64,000 nucleotides of DNA, taken from positions 45,210,215 through 45,274,214 of the forward strand of contig NC_031502.1 in assembly GCF_000237925.1 (NCBI RefSeq). The letters are read 5' to 3'. The position numbers and the translations under genes are program-made. Numbering within the stretch: the first letter of the stretch is position 1; the number at the start of each line of letters is the position of its first letter. This DNA comes from Schistosoma mansoni. Its lineage: Eukaryota; Platyhelminthes; Trematoda; Strigeidida; Schistosomatidae. The notes beneath the pieces are model-generated. The model worked only from the letters and a program-made list of their open reading frames with translations. It searched no databases and had not been told where the DNA came from. Shown here piece by piece: positions 52,919 to 64,000 of the stretch.

Positions 52919-54837
52919 AGTAATTAAGCTATTAAAGGAAAATGAATTAATAGATGCAATGAGATGAACCAAGAATACAATACAGAAGTTAATCGTAGTG
53001 ACTGAACCTTGCGGATAATATTAATGTTAGATTTCAAATGAAATGTCACTAGGTAATTTCTAATTATTTCTAGAGACGATATAATGACTGTAATCACACA
53101 AAACGGTATACATACACTGTAGGTCTACTTGTTTACTTATGGATTTCTTATTGTTACGTGATACAAAGTCATCAAATTTATAACCCTCTTTTTACTCAAT
53201 TTACATGACACGGACTCTTTCGATCGGATGAGAAGACTTTATAGTTTAAATCCTTGGACAAGGGGTGTACATAATGTGTGTATCCAAATAGTCAATAAAC
53301 AACACAACCCTGTAAGATTCAAACTTCCAGAAACTACAGTTATTTTTGGGCTAAAACAACTCTGTTAAAAAGAAATAAGTGGGTAATCTACAACTACCAT
53401 GATAACTAATGATGGATAATATCAATGACTGGATTTCCATTCTTTCTTAGAACGCAATTTTGATAACAATCCAATCATTTCAAGCCCATTTTTCTTGACC
53501 TGAACCCCCATATTATCTATAAGTTTCGAATAATGTATCGTTTATACACATATTATAAGACAACCAAAAGTTGTTCGTAAAAAGTTTCGGAACTTTAATG
53601 GAAGATCTCCACCACAATTTTATTGTTGAAATGAATTTTATTGTTGAATGACAACGAAATCGTTAAACACTTCAGGTATGTAAATGTTTTGAACCAATTA
53701 TACTTTATGGTTTGGAAAGGTAGTGAGGAACAATTAATTATACTGATTTTGTTTAGTTTACTACAAGATAATGCAAATTGGTAGCTTCGCGGAAGCAATT
53801 GACTTTTAACTAACAGGTTAAAATCTCTGTTCACTTCAGTGTTGTTGGCCGAGTAGCATCACGAGCCCAGATTGGATGCGTACAAGATGAATTACGTCCA
53901 AGAAGTTGCAAAGACGTTAAGTTACCAGTTTAAAAGTGTATCTTTAAATAATGATAATAATACAGTCTTTTGATAGGACACAGAAAACCACACACATGCA
54001 AGGCGGAATAACTAGTAAGAGAGTATTTAACAAGATGTATTGATAATATGAAATTCAGTTTGAGTTCCGAGATAATCTGTAAAAATGAGACGAGTTTTGA
54101 TCCCGTTTAGTTTAGCTGTGTCTAATTTACAGGTTCTGATTATTTGAGAGGACCAAACTTTGGACGAACCATGCTACAATCATGATTATCCCAGTGAATT
54201 TGATTTTTAGGAGCCGATACGTTTAAGTACCGGCCCGGATGACTTCAGTTCCTGCCATGTAGTTAACAACCATGTTGAAAACCAAGAGGTCTAGGCTAAA
54301 TGCACAATAGGCCGTTAGTTTTACGAAACTTTATGATACAGAAGAGTACCTACTGTCCAGCATCATAAGCGATAACCAAGCTAGATTACGTATGAAACGC
54401 AGTGAAGCTAGTTCCTGGGGACATCAGCTATGACCATAAACTGGTGAGGTACTGTTGACATTTTGTGGATAAATTTCAAGATTAATCAGGGTCTCAAATT
54501 TTTGAATGGGGGAATCTTGCGTAGGATTCTTGACTGTTCCAAGGAAAGACCTAGACAAACTTGAGAATTTTATGCGCGTGAGACTACGACAGAATTGTGT
54601 GTTCCAAACTCCCAAAACCCACCAACATAATAACATGAATTCAAGTTGGAATATCAAGATCTGAAATAACAGTAGTGCCAACAGAAATGAGGGGTACTAA
54701 ACGTCTAACATTCCAAACGTTTTCCTATTATTATTCAAGTAGAACTGGAAGAAGATAGGAAGGTTTAATAAAACTCAACTTCAAGGAATTATAAAGTGAA
54801 GCCATCTACATCTAGAGATTTAGAATGATTTCTTATG
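52919..54837. other. upstream of MTCH, no gene recognised
   Basis: AT-rich. It must contain the MTCH promoter. Short open frames exist on the minus strand but have no recognisable content. Confidence 0.4.
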
Positions 54838-54873
54838 GTGAGTATATACCCCTTCGAAGGGGTATATACTCAC
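54838..54873. repeat. perfect 36-bp palindrome
   Basis: GTGAGTATATACCCCTTC followed at once by its exact reverse complement, centred between 54855 and 54856, no loop. It ends 45 bases before the N gap. Confidence 0.95.
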
Positions 54874-54918
54874 TCAAATAGCAATGATCTGCACTGTTAC
54901 ATTTCCCTAAATGTTGAT

Positions 54919-55118
54919 NNNNNNNNNNNNNNNNNNNNNNNNNNNNNNNNNNNNNNNNNNNNNNNNNNNNNNNNNNNNNNNNNNNNNNNNNNNNNNNNNN
55001 NNNNNNNNNNNNNNNNNNNNNNNNNNNNNNNNNNNNNNNNNNNNNNNNNNNNNNNNNNNNNNNNNNNNNNNNNNNNNNNNNNNNNNNNNNNNNNNNNNNN
55101 NNNNNNNNNNNNNNNNNN
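54919..55118. other. assembly gap (200 N)
   Basis: Exactly 200 N, a conventional placeholder; true size unknown. Any frame spanning it is meaningless. Confidence 0.99.
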
Positions 55119-55537
55119 ATGGTATAAATAATCTTCAAATTTAATCACTAACCATCATTTCTCATTATAAAAGTATGTTAATTATTTTAAGCAAAAACGT
55201 ATATTTCATCAAGCGAATTTATCAGAGAAACTGTAGTCTAGTAATTGAGATCATTGCTATTTCCAAATCTCATGATTTTTTGGGTTTTCCTCAATTTCCA
55301 AAGACAATTGGCAGTTTTCCCCTAAATTTACCCAAAATCGGGAGATTGGGTACCTAAGTTTATAAATCTGCAGTGACTGAAAACTGCAGTAAGTACTACC
55401 TGATGTGCGTTCAGACTATTGACTAGCCATTACACATAAACCTTAAGGATATTTCTTATAAGTAACAAATTAAATTGCTTGAAAACAAACATAAAACTTT
55501 TAAACAGGTCTCTGACCTTGGTGAGGACGTACCAAAA
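55119..55537. other. no gene recognised
   Basis: Unique-looking AT-rich sequence between the gap and the CR1-like element. Confidence 0.4.
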
Positions 55538-57905
55538 ATTGCGGTTCAAATGGTTCAAATGGTTGAGGACGGAATAGAAGAAGCTTTCGCTTAACGGGCT
55601 TCCGTGTCTAGTAGCAGTGGATCACCAATACCTCCAGGCAAAAACCTAGGTATATTAACGATAATAGAGGAAATGAAGAATTTGGTAAATCATAATAATA
55701 TGTTATCCTTAGTCCTTAAGAATAAGTCCAGTTTCCTCGTAATGGACTCCTGAGAAGTCACTTGGACTAGCTCAGTCGGCAGCGAATTCCAGCATTTGAC
55801 AACTCTTACGGAGTAGAAGTTGTCTGCAGTCTGTTCTGCTATGTTGGGTCTCCAGTTTCTGGATGTTGCCGCTTAGGTTAGTGTTGTGACTAAGCTTAAG
55901 AAAATGTTTAAGGGGATGACCAGAAGTGTTAAGGATACTGTAAGTCATAAGAAGGTCACCTTTAAGACGCCTATACTCTAACGGGTAAAGGTTAAGTGAT
56001 TGGAGGCGCTCTTCATAAGGTTTGAATTTGAGTCCCAGAACTGATTTCGTGGCTCGACGTTGTATACGTTCCAGAGAGTCCTTATCCTTTCGGAGGGAGG
56101 GAGGGAGGAAATACTATTTTTCCGTACTTTAAATGGGGACGACCAAAACTGTTGAAGATTATGTGGAAAGTTCTGCCGTCACACTGTCCAAAATGCGCTT
56201 CAGTGTTACCAGTGCAAGGTTTGCTTGAAATGCGTTTTTGTCACAATTCGCATACGATTTCGGGTCGTAGGGTACCAACACTCCCAAATATTTTTCGACT
56301 TGGGATAATTCTAGAGAGGAGTTTCCTAGGTTGTAACTATAGTCTGCAACATGTCGCAGATGGACTACTTTGCACTTTGAAGTGTTGAAGGTAAGTCCGT
56401 TGTCGTCTGTCCAACATTGAAGTAGAGTCAGATCCTCCTGAAGAACTAGTATATCATTATGATTACGTATCTCTCTCCAAAGTTTCACATCATCAGCAAA
56501 AAGCAATAAGTCAGATGAAACTTGTTGAGGAAGATCGTTAATGTAAATCAGGAAGAGAAGAGGTCCTAGTATTGAGCCCTGGGGGACCCCACTAGGACAT
56601 TCCATAGCCTGAGAGAGAGTGAAGTTAACCCTGACCTTAAAGTGTCGGTTTTCTAAATATGAAGAGAGCCAATCAATCAAAGGGGGTTTTATACCCAATC
56701 GTCCAAGCTTCTTGATAAGACATACGTGGTTGACCCTATCAAAAGCTTTTGAGAAGTCCAGGTAGATGACATCAACCTTCCCCTTGCGATCAAGGATGGT
56801 TGTCCATCTATCCACCGCAGTCAGCAGGTTGGTCATACAAGAATGACCTTTTCTGAAACCATGCTGTTGAGGTGAGAAGAACTTTGAGGATGATAAGTAT
56901 TCTAGTATACCGTCGTATATTAGAGATTCCATAGTTTTAGAAGGTGTGGAGAGAAGGGCCACTGGTCGGTAGCTTGAGGGTTCACTGCTTCGACCGCCTT
57001 TGAAGATCGGTGTGATGTGAGCCAGCTTCCAAATTTCTGGTAGTTTGCCTCGGCTTAGCGAGTGTGAAAACATCACACTAAGTGGTGATACCAGGATTGA
57101 AGCTGCTTCCCTCAGTAGATCAGAATGAACCATATCCGAACCGAGAGAAGTGTCGTTTCTTATATGCTGCAGTTTACGGAGCACCAGGTCAGCGCTCAGG
57201 TCCACTTCGGAAAGTCCTGTAGAGGTGCAGGTAAAGCTTTCATCGGTATAGTTGATGTGAGTCGGCTGGAATGTCTGGGAGTATTGTTCAGCCAAAAGAT
57301 TATCGGCATCACTGTCGTTATTGGTCGGACCATTAGTACCTAACAGTTGGGAAACTCTAGTTTTGCCTTGTCGAAGAGAAGCTGCGTAACGGAATAAGCT
57401 TTCCGGATTGGAAACAAATTTATCAATAAGCTTGGTCTGGTGCTGAAGCCTGTCTTCTCTTATTGCCTTTGAGCATATGTTCCTTATATGTTTGTATTGC
57501 CTGTATATGTCGTTATTGTCAGTTCGTTTATATTCGGCCGAACAGTGCCTTTTGCGGCTTAGCAAACGAAGAGTGCGGTTCTTGATGGTTGTAGGTTGTT
57601 TGAAGCTTTTCGGGACCATTTGAGGAATTGAATGCTCAGCAGCACATAAGAGCGTGTGCAGTAAGAAATCCCAATGAGCATCCACTTCAAGTTGAGTGTG
57701 AACATCTCAATACACCTGTTGTAGATAGTCGTGTAAAGCTAACACATTCAACCGTTTGAAATTCCAGCGCCTGTTGTTAGTGGGATATCTTAGCTCCGTT
57801 TTGCTGACAACACTGAAGGATTCTCCAGGGGAGTCAGGATTGAGAGGTCGTCGACTAGGAATTCTTCATTTGTGAATACCCAGTCTAAGCGCGACAGCGA
57901 AATTG
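55538..57905 (-). mobile_element. CR1/Jockey-like non-LTR retrotransposon, 5' truncated, long open frame
   Basis: The minus strand holds a 508-codon open frame (57685-56159) with the reverse transcriptase complete: HITPIFKGG, SSYRPVALLS, QQHGFRKGHSC, VIYLDFSKAFDRVNH, PSGVPQGSILGPLLFLIYIN and LLLFADDVKLWR with the catalytic FADD. Upstream, to about 57905, frames with shifts encode the end of the endonuclease (LDWVFTNEEFLVDD). Downstream, after a frameshift near 56160, the C-terminal block is readable to about 55760. The 3' end carries short repeats, ATTTGAACC on the minus strand (forward GGTTCAAATGGTTCAAATGG, about 55534-55553), as is usual for CR1-clade tails. Confidence 0.92.
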
Positions 57906-60505
57906 ATAAACAATTACAAAGACGGTAGAAAAAGATTATCAAAAAAGTGGGTCGTTTGAGCTATGTTACTCCATGGAGTATTTTTCGAGCCGGAGACACA
58001 GTTTCTTATTGAAAATGTTTGTTGATTATAAATATACTATTTGTCGGGACATGGTGTTCTAGTCGTTGACCTATTATAGCTTCTCTAATGTAAGGCCTTT
58101 ATGAAATTACTTTGGTTTCATGACAGGCCCTAATAACTAGTACAGTGTCTGGTTGTAGGGTCAATTTATTTTCCCAATAACGTTTCTGCATTTATGGATT
58201 ATTGTGGTCTTCACTACCCCGTTGTGTAGGTAACCAACATAAGTGGTCTGTTTGGATAGTCGAGGTCCAATGTAGTTGATCGGTACTGATGTGACCTCCA
58301 AACCTATATGGAAGTAACAATCTGTGATTATTGTCAAACGTGACCTGTCGTATAGTGACAAACAGATGAATTGACCTCCATATAATTCTGCACTTGAGCA
58401 TCACATGTGTGCATATGTGTGTCCCTACACTAATGATCTTATCCAGTGTCATATTTTTCTTGCTCACGTTAATAACTATCCATTCTGAGGTATATTAGCC
58501 CCCGTTATGAGCGATATTTCCAGGATGTACGTTTTCTCTCCTCCATTTTGAGTCTTATCGTCTGCCTGTGCTGACAATAGTGTGAAATATTCGTTTCCAA
58601 GGCACTCTCGCATTTGATTTCGCTCATTCCTTTATTCAACAACGTAGTGAATTCGGTAAATATATATGAAGGACTTAAATTTTACTACTCTCTATAGAAA
58701 TTAAGGTGACAGTGGGCACTATAGCTGACTCGGTGGTAGAAGGGAGCTCCTCAAAAATTCATTTTGAACCCTATCTTTAGGCCTCTTTGCTACAGTTTTG
58801 GAGACATATAATCCTATGGGTAGCAGAAAGGCAATATATTTTACTACGGAACGTATTATTAATGATACGGAATATTAATATATGATCAACTACCGTCTAG
58901 TTTATGACAACGTAATGATATTCTATTACATTATCGCGTGTCATATGAAAGTTTTAACGAACCTGACACTAAATTAGTTCTAGTGTTTGAAACGGGCTAA
59001 AGTATCTCACCATTTTTAGTAAGCCATTAACTGTCTGGTCAGATACAGTGTTTTACGCAGTGGCCTTACATAAGTGAGGCGTGGAATCCAGAGTTATCCA
59101 CTTTAAGGCATATGAAGCCTTTAAAAAGTAACCATGTTATTCGAAAACCTTCAGTACTTCCTGCGCTTTAGTGCCTGATTTTTCGCGAGTAATAATCTTT
59201 GTTATCTGCGCCGTTGCTTCGCGACAATTCTTAGTCTTTTCTCCTTTGGTCATTCATCCTCCTGTTTTCAGCAAAATTGTTACCGGACACTTTTCTTCAT
59301 TTTAGGTCCCAACGTTGTGTTGGCAACCAACTGGCGAAAGTAATCCACGTCTGCTCATTTTTTACGTATAAATAACTACTTTTGTTCTTACTTCGTTAGA
59401 CAACATGAAATGGGAGACGGTAAAATTATCTGTTTCGGTTGGAACATTCATGCATGTAAACTTAAGAATAAATATATCGATGATATAAACGACTGAACTT
59501 GGGTCTCCGTAAAGTGGTGATTGAAGAAAAATATAGTGGTGGGATTTCAACGTCTTCCACTGCGCGTAGGCACTGACTTAAACAAATTGTTAACAAATAT
59601 ATTTTTCATTGTTTTTGGTCCATCATATACATTTAAAATCATTCGGGGGTAATTCAGTCTGCGAAACATTACACGACACTCGAACTCAGTACAAAAACAA
59701 CGACCCACTCCCAGTAAGCCTCTTTCGCAGTAAATCTATGATCCAGTTTAAAAGCCATATTGATTACTTGCTCTAGGAAGCTAGTTCGTATTACCCCTAG
59801 ATTAAAAATGCGATTACCGATGACTTACACAAATAATATTCATAATGTATTTGATTGACCATAAATCCATGTAGAACCTTTGGATTTTTCGCTAAAAGAT
59901 TAAAATTTTACATAAGTTTGTATCATTATCTCTCAAAACATATAAGATATTTTAATCTTAATATTCAAGAATTTTTGTTTAAGAATAGATAAACTTTGTG
60001 TCAGGCTGAACCAGACACATTTACTGCTCAGATTTACTTTTCATTTTATTTTCATGCCTTAAAAACGACGTTCATAAACTGATATATGCAGCAATCGAAC
60101 GAATCACCAGTAATCCGAATTGACCCGAAATTTCAACAAGACGAGAGCAGGAACTGGAACTCGAAGTATGCAGAATAAAAGTGTAGCACATTGTTATAAC
60201 AGATTTGAACGAGACGCAAAATTTTTAACTGTACGGTAAAAGTATTTGTTCTTCTCCACACTTGCAACATGTTGACTGTTTGCCCATATGTCCGAAATTT
60301 ACTATTGTTTTATTTGAAATTGAGTCAGACCTTGACTTCTCGATGTTCTGGTTTCAATTTTCTTCATTTATATGAATTATTGAAGGCATCATTATCAACA
60401 GGAAGATTATTAAGATTTAAATTGAAACTATCTCTCGCTCAAGTTCAGAATTATCTACAAGATTAGTTAGGGGATGATTAGAATAAAAATTGAAGTGATC
60501 TGCTG
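57906..60505. other. no gene recognised
   Basis: About 2.6 kb of AT-rich sequence without recognisable coding, RNA or repeat structure. A 65-codon plus-strand frame at 60269-60466 has no known match. Confidence 0.4.
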
Positions 60506-62647
60506 TGATAACTAAGAGCATTTGAATTATAGTATAAACTGGTAATCGCAGAAGCAACGCAATTTAATCAAGAAGTACTAGATGAGCACGAACGAATGCA
60601 ATGTATTTGGAATTCGAAATCAAAACAGTCTTCAAGTACAAAGGAATTATCGGTTCATATAAACACCACATCCGCCACAGCTTAAACGAAGATTCAGATT
60701 TCTTCGATCGATCTTAACCCTTCTCTTTTGATTCACCACGTTTCTGTCCAATTGCTTAATAGATGTAGACTCTATACTATCTAGAATACACTAATTAGTA
60801 CTAGAATTGGCAACCAAAATCGTAACAGACTCACCTGATCCCTTGAATTGCATACAATCATGTCGGTTGTGTAATGAAATCACTGATACTAGAATTTGAA
60901 TCATAGACTTTCCATTATTATCCTCCCCCACGAAATGATGTTGGGCCCTTGTGTCTCAGCATTATGATCAAGTTGACGCTCCCGATTCGCATTATCTTCT
61001 TACATCCCACGCTCCGATTATTACATATGAGTATTTGGGGATAAACACTGCCACGTAATTTGAGGCATCCCATCACGTGACTTTGACTTGCATGAAAAAT
61101 ATGATAAGTAATATTTTTGCTATTCATATTAGAATACACACATCAATATTCATTGATCTGTGTAATTAACACATGTGATTCATCTAGGCTTGATTCACCT
61201 AAGAAACAATCAAATGGAAAGCATTCATCTGCCTCATACTCATTAGGATAATCTTGGACTCGATTTGGAGTCTTTGCCTGTGCAAACTTCATATCTGAGC
61301 AAACTGGTTCTCTGATCGCTTCGGAAAAACTTGCTATTCCCTGTGATTCACCGTATCACTGACTAGAGATTCTACTCAACATACACTGTTCGTGGGAATA
61401 TCCAACATCTGATACACTAACATCAGAAATGTGACTAGAATTCGACTCATCCGGAACATATTTGTCACATCCACTAGGAATATCACTAGAGATAAATTCA
61501 TTGTGAGGACCACTGACACTTGATATGATATCCGAATTAGATTTTTCTGAAATATTTCCCTAAAATTTATTAAGAGATTCATTAGAGAATAATGGATCAT
61601 TAGGAAAATCAGCATCTACCAAAACTGAATCTGGTTTTTGATCATGATTTGACTCATTCTACATTTTATTCTCAAGGTTGTAAGAAATTTGATCAGAAAT
61701 ATGTGAATTATTACGAAAGGCCATATCTGGTACAATAACATGGGAAATCTGATAAGAAGTTGGTTGATTAGAAACTTTTGTCTCAAAATGATTTTGGGTT
61801 TCATTCAACTCTGGACTGCTATGTGACGTTATACCGCTTCTAGAAGTCTTGGATAAAGATAAGCGATTGTTGGGAACATCCAACTTAGTAGGATCACAAT
61901 AGCAAATTTTAGTATTACTTTCAGAGAAATGAATCATGGTATCACAAACGGACTGAATGTGTCCAGTTTTACCACATTTAAAACATTCAGAATTACGAAA
62001 TACACATGAATTACAAGGGTGAAACTTGCCACAGATCGGGCATTTACCAAACTTGCGCTCATCTCCGTGAACTGCTTCACAACTCAATGAATTGTTGTCT
62101 GAATAACCTTCATTACGTATTTGACTGCGACGACTTAGTGAAGTAGTGGAATTCCTAATGTTCTGGCGGGCCATTTCATTGAAGTTTTCCTGTCTACCGC
62201 ATTTGAAATTTGTTTACCTTACATGATCCCGTAGTATTTGTTTGAGAGTTGCATAAGAAAGTGAAATCGGCTTACCTAGAAATATCAAAGTCTTTATTAA
62301 GCTGTATGCTTCTTTTCTGGTGAACGTAAGGAAATGAGCCCCAATATTAAAATCCTCAATATCTTCATTGGTCATAGCCCAGATTTTGAACCTTTCCATC
62401 TAATCCTCAAAAGCATTAAAATCTAAATTTATATCCAATCGTTCCATCACAAACTCCATTGCGACGCCAACGTGATGACTTGAAGTATTTAAATAATAGT
62501 ATAAATTAGTAATCTCAGAAACAACGCAATTTAATCAAGAAGTATTAGATGAGCACGAACGAATGTATTGTATTTGGAATTCGAAATCAAAACAGTCTTC
62601 AAGTACAGAGGAATCGTTGGTTCAATATAAGCACCACATCTGCTTCA
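60506..62647 (-). mobile_element. gag-only LTR retroelement with two short LTRs
   Basis: Two direct repeats of about 174 bases, 60506-60679 and 62473-62647, both TGAT...CA and about 85 percent alike by eye, flank 1.8 kb. Inside, on the minus strand, a gag relic begins near 62457 (MEFVMERLDINL, then MERFKIWAMTNEDIED) and includes two zinc knuckles, CPICGKFHPCNSC and CFKCGKTGHIQSVC, at about 62050-61930. No protease, reverse transcriptase or integrase is present. After the 5' LTR (minus sense) TGGCGTCGC could be a primer-binding site. Frameshifts and stops are present. Confidence 0.8.
61659..62174 (-). pseudogene. gag nucleocapsid relic of the LTR element
   Basis: 171 codons open. Two zinc knuckles at about residues 44-56 (C-X2-C-X3-H-X4-C) and 63-76 (C-X2-C-X4-H-X4-C), followed by a long serine/asparagine-rich tail. 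The preceding capsid part is out of frame or interrupted. Retroelement-derived rather than a host gene, judging by the flanking LTRs. Confidence 0.75.
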
Positions 62648-64000
62648 TTATTCTTCACCTAGTTAATATATATGGTGTTAACTGACCGATCATTTGAATA
62701 AGTAATCCTTGCCACCTGACTATTTTTTTCTGGATCGTGATCCATGCAGGTGGTTGATGGTTGTTTACTCAAAAGAACTGTACTTCTGATTATGTTTTGT
62801 TGATTGAACGAGTTTGAAGCATGAGAAGTTTAACGAGTTTGACCGAAATGTTATGCAATGCGATTTTGAGGCAGGAAATTACGAATGAAGTTTTCCAGAT
62901 TATCAGATTACCATTAGGTTAGACCATTACTTTTTAAAGATTGAACGACATTCTCTACTCAACGATTAAACTGGTGATGGTGTATATCTGTCAACAGATT
63001 ATGGTGCTCACAATCAGTGAGATAGCTTTCGGACCCCTTTTCTGAGAAATGAGTTTCACTATCAGTCACTGGAACATTGGGTTTCTCTTCACGATTAAGT
63101 ATATATTCTCATCAATCTTCGGGTAAGTTTTGTGCTAGGATCATTCGTCAGTGCTACCTCTGGCCATTTAATATATGAATCAATACCAACTGAAGGATAG
63201 TGTCAGTATGAAAATAGGTCACAGTAATCGAAATAAATACGTTTTTACAACTCATAAGATCCAGGCTATTGGCTTCGAGCAGACTTATTGTTCACTCAAC
63301 ATCAAGGGTTGTGTAGTGACGAACCACTATCACTATAGACCTTCTAATAATGCGAATATCAGTATAGTCGGAATTATTACCACATCTTGAAGGAACGATC
63401 AATATTCAGGATGCAATGACATTATCTCTAATTTCATCATACTCAGAAGACCTACGTTTGCACTCAATATCTCAAACTCTTTCCATCCCATTGATAGGAA
63501 TTCGAAAATTCTCCAGAGTGTCTTTCACAAGTTCTGCTTTGTCAACTAGCAGTGGTTGAACCAACATACAATCATTTTTGTTCAATGGTCGTACAAAAAA
63601 AGAACGATGTTACAAAAAATCTGCATGTGGTATACTTTTGACCAATTCTACATTCGCTCTTCGGACCATCAGAGTGAATGTCGTATGTAGTGACGTAATT
63701 GCATTACAAGCAAATCTCAGGTTGTGGTAGTCAGCTGAAACACTGTCCAAACCATAGTTAAAACCCCTACTTGATTTCAGGAATTCCTACATTTACTGTT
63801 ACTCAATTGTCTAGAAATCGAAATTACTGGCTACTCATTCTTCTGTAGAACCATAACCACCCCAAATGTAAACACATTTGTACTAAGGATAGAATTTACA
63901 GGTGGTGAGAATGGATTGAAGAGAACATCGATAATTGGGAAATACAAAACTTTTCACATTGTGTCCTTATGCCGCTCCAAAACAGACTATATGTTAGAAG
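62648..64000. other. right edge, no gene recognised
   Basis: AT-rich sequence with only short frames of no recognisable content. Confidence 0.4.

Noticed and set aside
52531-52972. Two separate minus-strand ORFs (84 and 104 codons) as independent genes
   Set aside because: Both read through microintrons; the spliced reading gives one MTCH-family protein.
54833-55148. Four open frames spanning the N gap
   Set aside because: Most of their codons are N; they are artefacts of translating the gap.
61376-61804. Two minus-strand frames of 62-79 codons rich in leucine and isoleucine
   Set aside because: They are out-of-frame readings of the serine/asparagine-rich gag tail, not membrane proteins.
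1-64000. CRISPR array, bacterial operon or integron-type structure
   Set aside because: No regularly spaced short repeats or bacterial gene features; the window is eukaryotic with spliceosomal introns.

Overview
This is a nuclear contig from a flatworm, almost certainly a schistosome (Schistosoma). The base composition is AT-rich, genes are split by introns that range from about 30 bases to several kb, and about a third of the window is recognisable retroelement debris of schistosome types: RTE-like (SR2/Perere-3-like) and CR1/Jockey-like non-LTR elements, Gypsy-like LTR elements (Boudicca/Saci-like), Penelope-like elements with a GIY-YIG domain, and tRNA-derived SINEs carrying a hammerhead ribozyme (Sm-alpha type). 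I cannot name the species from this window. A 200-base N gap lies at 54919-55118.

Five protein-coding loci can be supported. (1) Minus strand, 1065-4103: two exons of an unrecognised gene that continues beyond the left edge. (2) Minus strand, 4211-5773: an intronless NOL10/Enp2 homologue (nucleolar WD-repeat ribosome-biogenesis factor). Its stop lies only 107 bases upstream of the start of locus 1, with a strong splice acceptor one base before that start, so the pair is a candidate polycistronic, trans-spliced unit. (3) Plus strand, 16414-36967: ORC1, rebuilt here as nine exons whose splice phases all agree and which sum to exactly 543 codons including stop. It has a complete AAA+ ATPase and winged-helix end but no BAH domain. 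(4) Minus strand, 39718-42426: a three-exon ectonucleotide pyrophosphatase/phosphodiesterase with every catalytic residue present and a membrane segment at each end. (5) Minus strand, 44221-52918: a mitochondrial carrier homologue (MTCH1/2 family) with ten located exons and one probably unlocated; its 5' half is packed with introns of 32-48 bases, one of them GC-AG.

Layout: 1-5.8 kb genes 1 and 2; 6.6-12.5 kb a graveyard of CR1-like, RTE-like and Gypsy-like relics; 14.3-19.3 kb a nested CR1/RTE region in which two RTE copies form a large, nearly identical inverted repeat around ORC1 exon 1; 20.5-36 kb ORC1 introns holding Penelope-like elements, a solo LTR with a 5-base target duplication, SINEs and a 512-bp dispersed repeat; 37-39.6 kb the convergent intergenic region between ORC1 and the phosphodiesterase; 39.7-52.9 kb the two membrane-protein genes; 53-64 kb gene-poor, with an assembly gap, a CR1-like element having a 508-codon open frame, and a gag-only LTR element.

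The host genes do not form one pathway. The clearest observations are the microintrons of the MTCH gene, the converted-looking inverted repeat around ORC1 exon 1, the intact hammerhead core in the 49.2-kb SINE, and the acceptor-like sites directly before four of the five start codons. I found no evidence of a wholly new biological system. All comparisons with known families are from memory, without a database search.
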